NCBI GenBank assembly: GCA_913776405.1
Contig: CAJYOV010000203.1
Coordinates: forward strand, 1-7,810
DNA length: 7,810 bases
Source of the DNA: Pseudobdellovibrionaceae bacterium
Lineage (GTDB): Bacteria; Bdellovibrionota; Bdellovibrionia; Bdellovibrionales; JAMPXM01
Direction of reading: 5' to 3'
Shown here: piece by piece, positions 6,831-7,810 of the stretch
Layout: every line of letters begins with the position of its first letter
Numbering within the stretch: position 1 is the first letter of the stretch
Program-made: the position numbers and the translations under genes
The notes under the pieces: generated by a model
The model's input: only the letters and a program-made list of their open reading frames with translations
What the model was told of the DNA's origin: nothing
Databases searched by the model: none

Positions 6831-7469
6831 GTGAGAAAAGGTGAAACGACCCGCCAACATATTATCGAAGAAGCTGCACCCGTCTTTAATCGACGCGGCT
6901 TTAGCAGCACTTCGATGTCTGAACTCATGGCGGCGACCGGCCTTGAAAAAGGCGGCTTGTACCGGCACTTCAAGAGTAAGGAAGACCTTGCGCTTGAGGC
7001 TTTCGACCACGCGGTTCGAGTCATTGAGCGCTCGCGCTTTCCGAACCTTGAATCGATCGAAAGCCCTATCGAACGTGTCGAGGCTCTCGTCACTCAGTTT
7101 TTGAACGCGCGTTCTCCGATCCCCGGCGGTTGCCCGGTCTTCAACGGCGCAGTCGAACACGATGACGGAAATCCGAAACTTCGCGCGCGCGCTCGCGAAA
7201 CCTTTCAACGTTGGGTGACACAACTCGCCTCATGGGTTGAAGACGCTCAGAAGCTCAGTGAGTTCTCGAAACTCCATAAGCCGAAAGACGTCGCAACATT
7301 CATCTACTGCAGTCTCGAGGGCGCACTGATCGCACGCAACCTACTCGGTTCGCCAGAACCTCTGATAGCGGCCGAACGCGTCTTGAGCGACTTCTTACTT
7401 ACGAATCGAACTTCAAAGAAAAAAAGAAAAACGAAATCCAAACCGAAAAAACGGAGTTCTCGAACATGA
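6831..7469 (+). CDS. TetR/AcrR-family transcriptional regulator with a lysine-rich tail
   Basis: A 212-residue DNA-binding repressor from a GTG start at 6831. The N-terminal helix-turn-helix is textbook: GETTRQHIIEEAAPVFNRRGF, then SMSELMAATGLEKGGLYRHFKSKEDL at about residues 28-53, with the recognition helix near 37-47. The ligand-binding half contains PGGCPVFNGAVEHDDGNPKLR (about 98-118), a pattern found in many TetR proteins of unknown ligand, with Cys101 in it. The last 19 residues (194-212) are a tail dominated by Lys and Arg, unusual for the family. The GTG is chosen because the family normally begins a few residues before GETTR. The longer GTG start at 6759 would add 24 residues over the promoter region. 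The stop overlaps the thiolase start by 4 bases, so it most likely controls that operon and itself. An acyl-CoA-type ligand is a guess from the neighbour. Confidence 0.92.
   Translation: MRKGETTRQHIIEEAAPVFNRRGFSSTSMSELMAATGLEKGGLYRHFKSKEDLALEAFDHAVRVIERSRFPNLESIESPIERVEALVTQFLNARSPIPGGCPVFNGAVEHDDGNPKLRARARETFQRWVTQLASWVEDAQKLSEFSKLHKPKDVATFIYCSLEGALIARNLLGSPEPLIAAERVLSDFLLTNRTSKKKRKTKSKPKKRSSRT
7453..7456 (+). promoter_or_regulatory. GGAG ribosome binding site of the thiolase gene, inside tetR
   Basis: GGAG lies 9 bases before the ATG at 7466, within the last codons of the regulator gene. Together with the ATGA stop/start overlap it supports coupled translation of the two proteins. Confidence 0.6.
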
Positions 7470-7810
7470 AATCAACTACACGTCCCGTTTACATCATCGG
7501 CAGCGCAAGAACCCCGTTCGCAAAGAGCATGACGGCTTATCGCGGTGTCGGCGCAACACAGCTTCTCTCAGCCCCTCTTGCCGAACTTCGTGCGAAGTAC
7601 GGCCTGACAGACGGCCCTTTAGGTGATGTCGCCCTCGGCGCTGTTATGAATAGCTCTTCCGATTGGAACATCGCACGTGAAGCCGTGCTCGAGGCAGGCC
7701 TCGACCCCTACACGCCCGCTTACAACGTTCAACGCGCCTGCGGTACAGGTCTCGAGACGGTCGGTCAAATCGCAGCAAAAATTGCGCTTGGCCAAATGGA
7801 AGATGGCGTG
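7466..7810 (+). CDS. Thiolase (acetyl-CoA acyltransferase, FadI-like), 5' part only
   Basis: The first 115 residues of a thiolase are present. The family has about 390-440, so roughly a quarter is visible and the gene continues past the right edge. The start YIIGSARTPFAK matches the usual thiolase opening (V-x-x-x-R-T-P-F-x). The nucleophilic cysteine is Cys92 in VQRACGTGLET. Biosynthetic thiolases usually have C-x-S-G there, while ACGTGLET and the preceding PAYNVQRAC resemble the FadI-type degradative enzymes. The reaction is thiolytic cleavage of 3-ketoacyl-CoA to acetyl-CoA, or the reverse condensation. It follows the TetR gene with a 4-base overlap. A 3-hydroxyacyl-CoA dehydrogenase/enoyl-CoA hydratase gene would be expected next, but this cannot be seen. 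The thiolase call is sure, the subtype is moderate. Confidence 0.9.
   Translation, partial: MKSTTRPVYIIGSARTPFAKSMTAYRGVGATQLLSAPLAELRAKYGLTDGPLGDVALGAVMNSSSDWNIAREAVLEAGLDPYTPAYNVQRACGTGLETVGQIAAKIALGQMEDGV

Noticed and set aside
1..7810. CRISPR arrays, insertion sequences, tRNA genes or prophage parts
   Set aside because: No direct-repeat array, transposase-like frame, terminal inverted repeats or tRNA-like cloverleaf was seen, and coding density and style are even throughout.

Overview
The window is a gene-dense stretch of about 50% GC from a Gram-negative bacterium. It carries a signal-peptide-bearing outer-membrane barrel, a periplasmic binding protein and an inner-membrane permease, so a two-membrane cell is clear. 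The exact lineage cannot be read from the sequence. A predatory or deltaproteobacterial-like group such as Bdellovibrionota is only a guess. No mobile element, CRISPR array, tRNA or rRNA is visible.

Left third (1-3061, plus strand): a compact metal-uptake operon. An outer-membrane porin-like barrel is followed by a zinc/manganese-type (cluster A-I, ZnuA/TroA) binding protein and an ABC-3 (ZnuB/TroC-type) permease, separated by 16 and 3 bases. The barrel probably lets metal into the periplasm, the binding protein captures it and the permease carries it inward. The partner ATPase is not in the window. It may lie just left of position 1 or elsewhere.

Middle (3067-6721, minus strand): an unrecognised exported protein ends 5 bases from the permease stop in convergent orientation. 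A perfect 11-bp hairpin inside its 3' end could act as the terminator of the metal operon. Upstream of it, on the same strand, is a complete but divergent phosphoenolpyruvate carboxylase (anaplerotic CO2 fixation to oxaloacetate). Several residues that are nearly invariant in the family are replaced.

Right end (6722-7810, plus strand): a roughly 110-base divergent promoter region leads into a TetR-family regulator with a lysine-rich tail. Its stop overlaps the start of a thiolase (FadI/acetyl-CoA acyltransferase-like) by an ATGA junction, and the thiolase runs off the edge. This looks like a self-regulated acyl-CoA (beta-oxidation or ketoacyl-CoA) operon, placed back to back with the PEP carboxylase gene. 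No wholly new system is evident. The most unusual items are the altered PEP carboxylase active-site motif, the barrel tied to a metal ABC importer, and the unknown exported protein.
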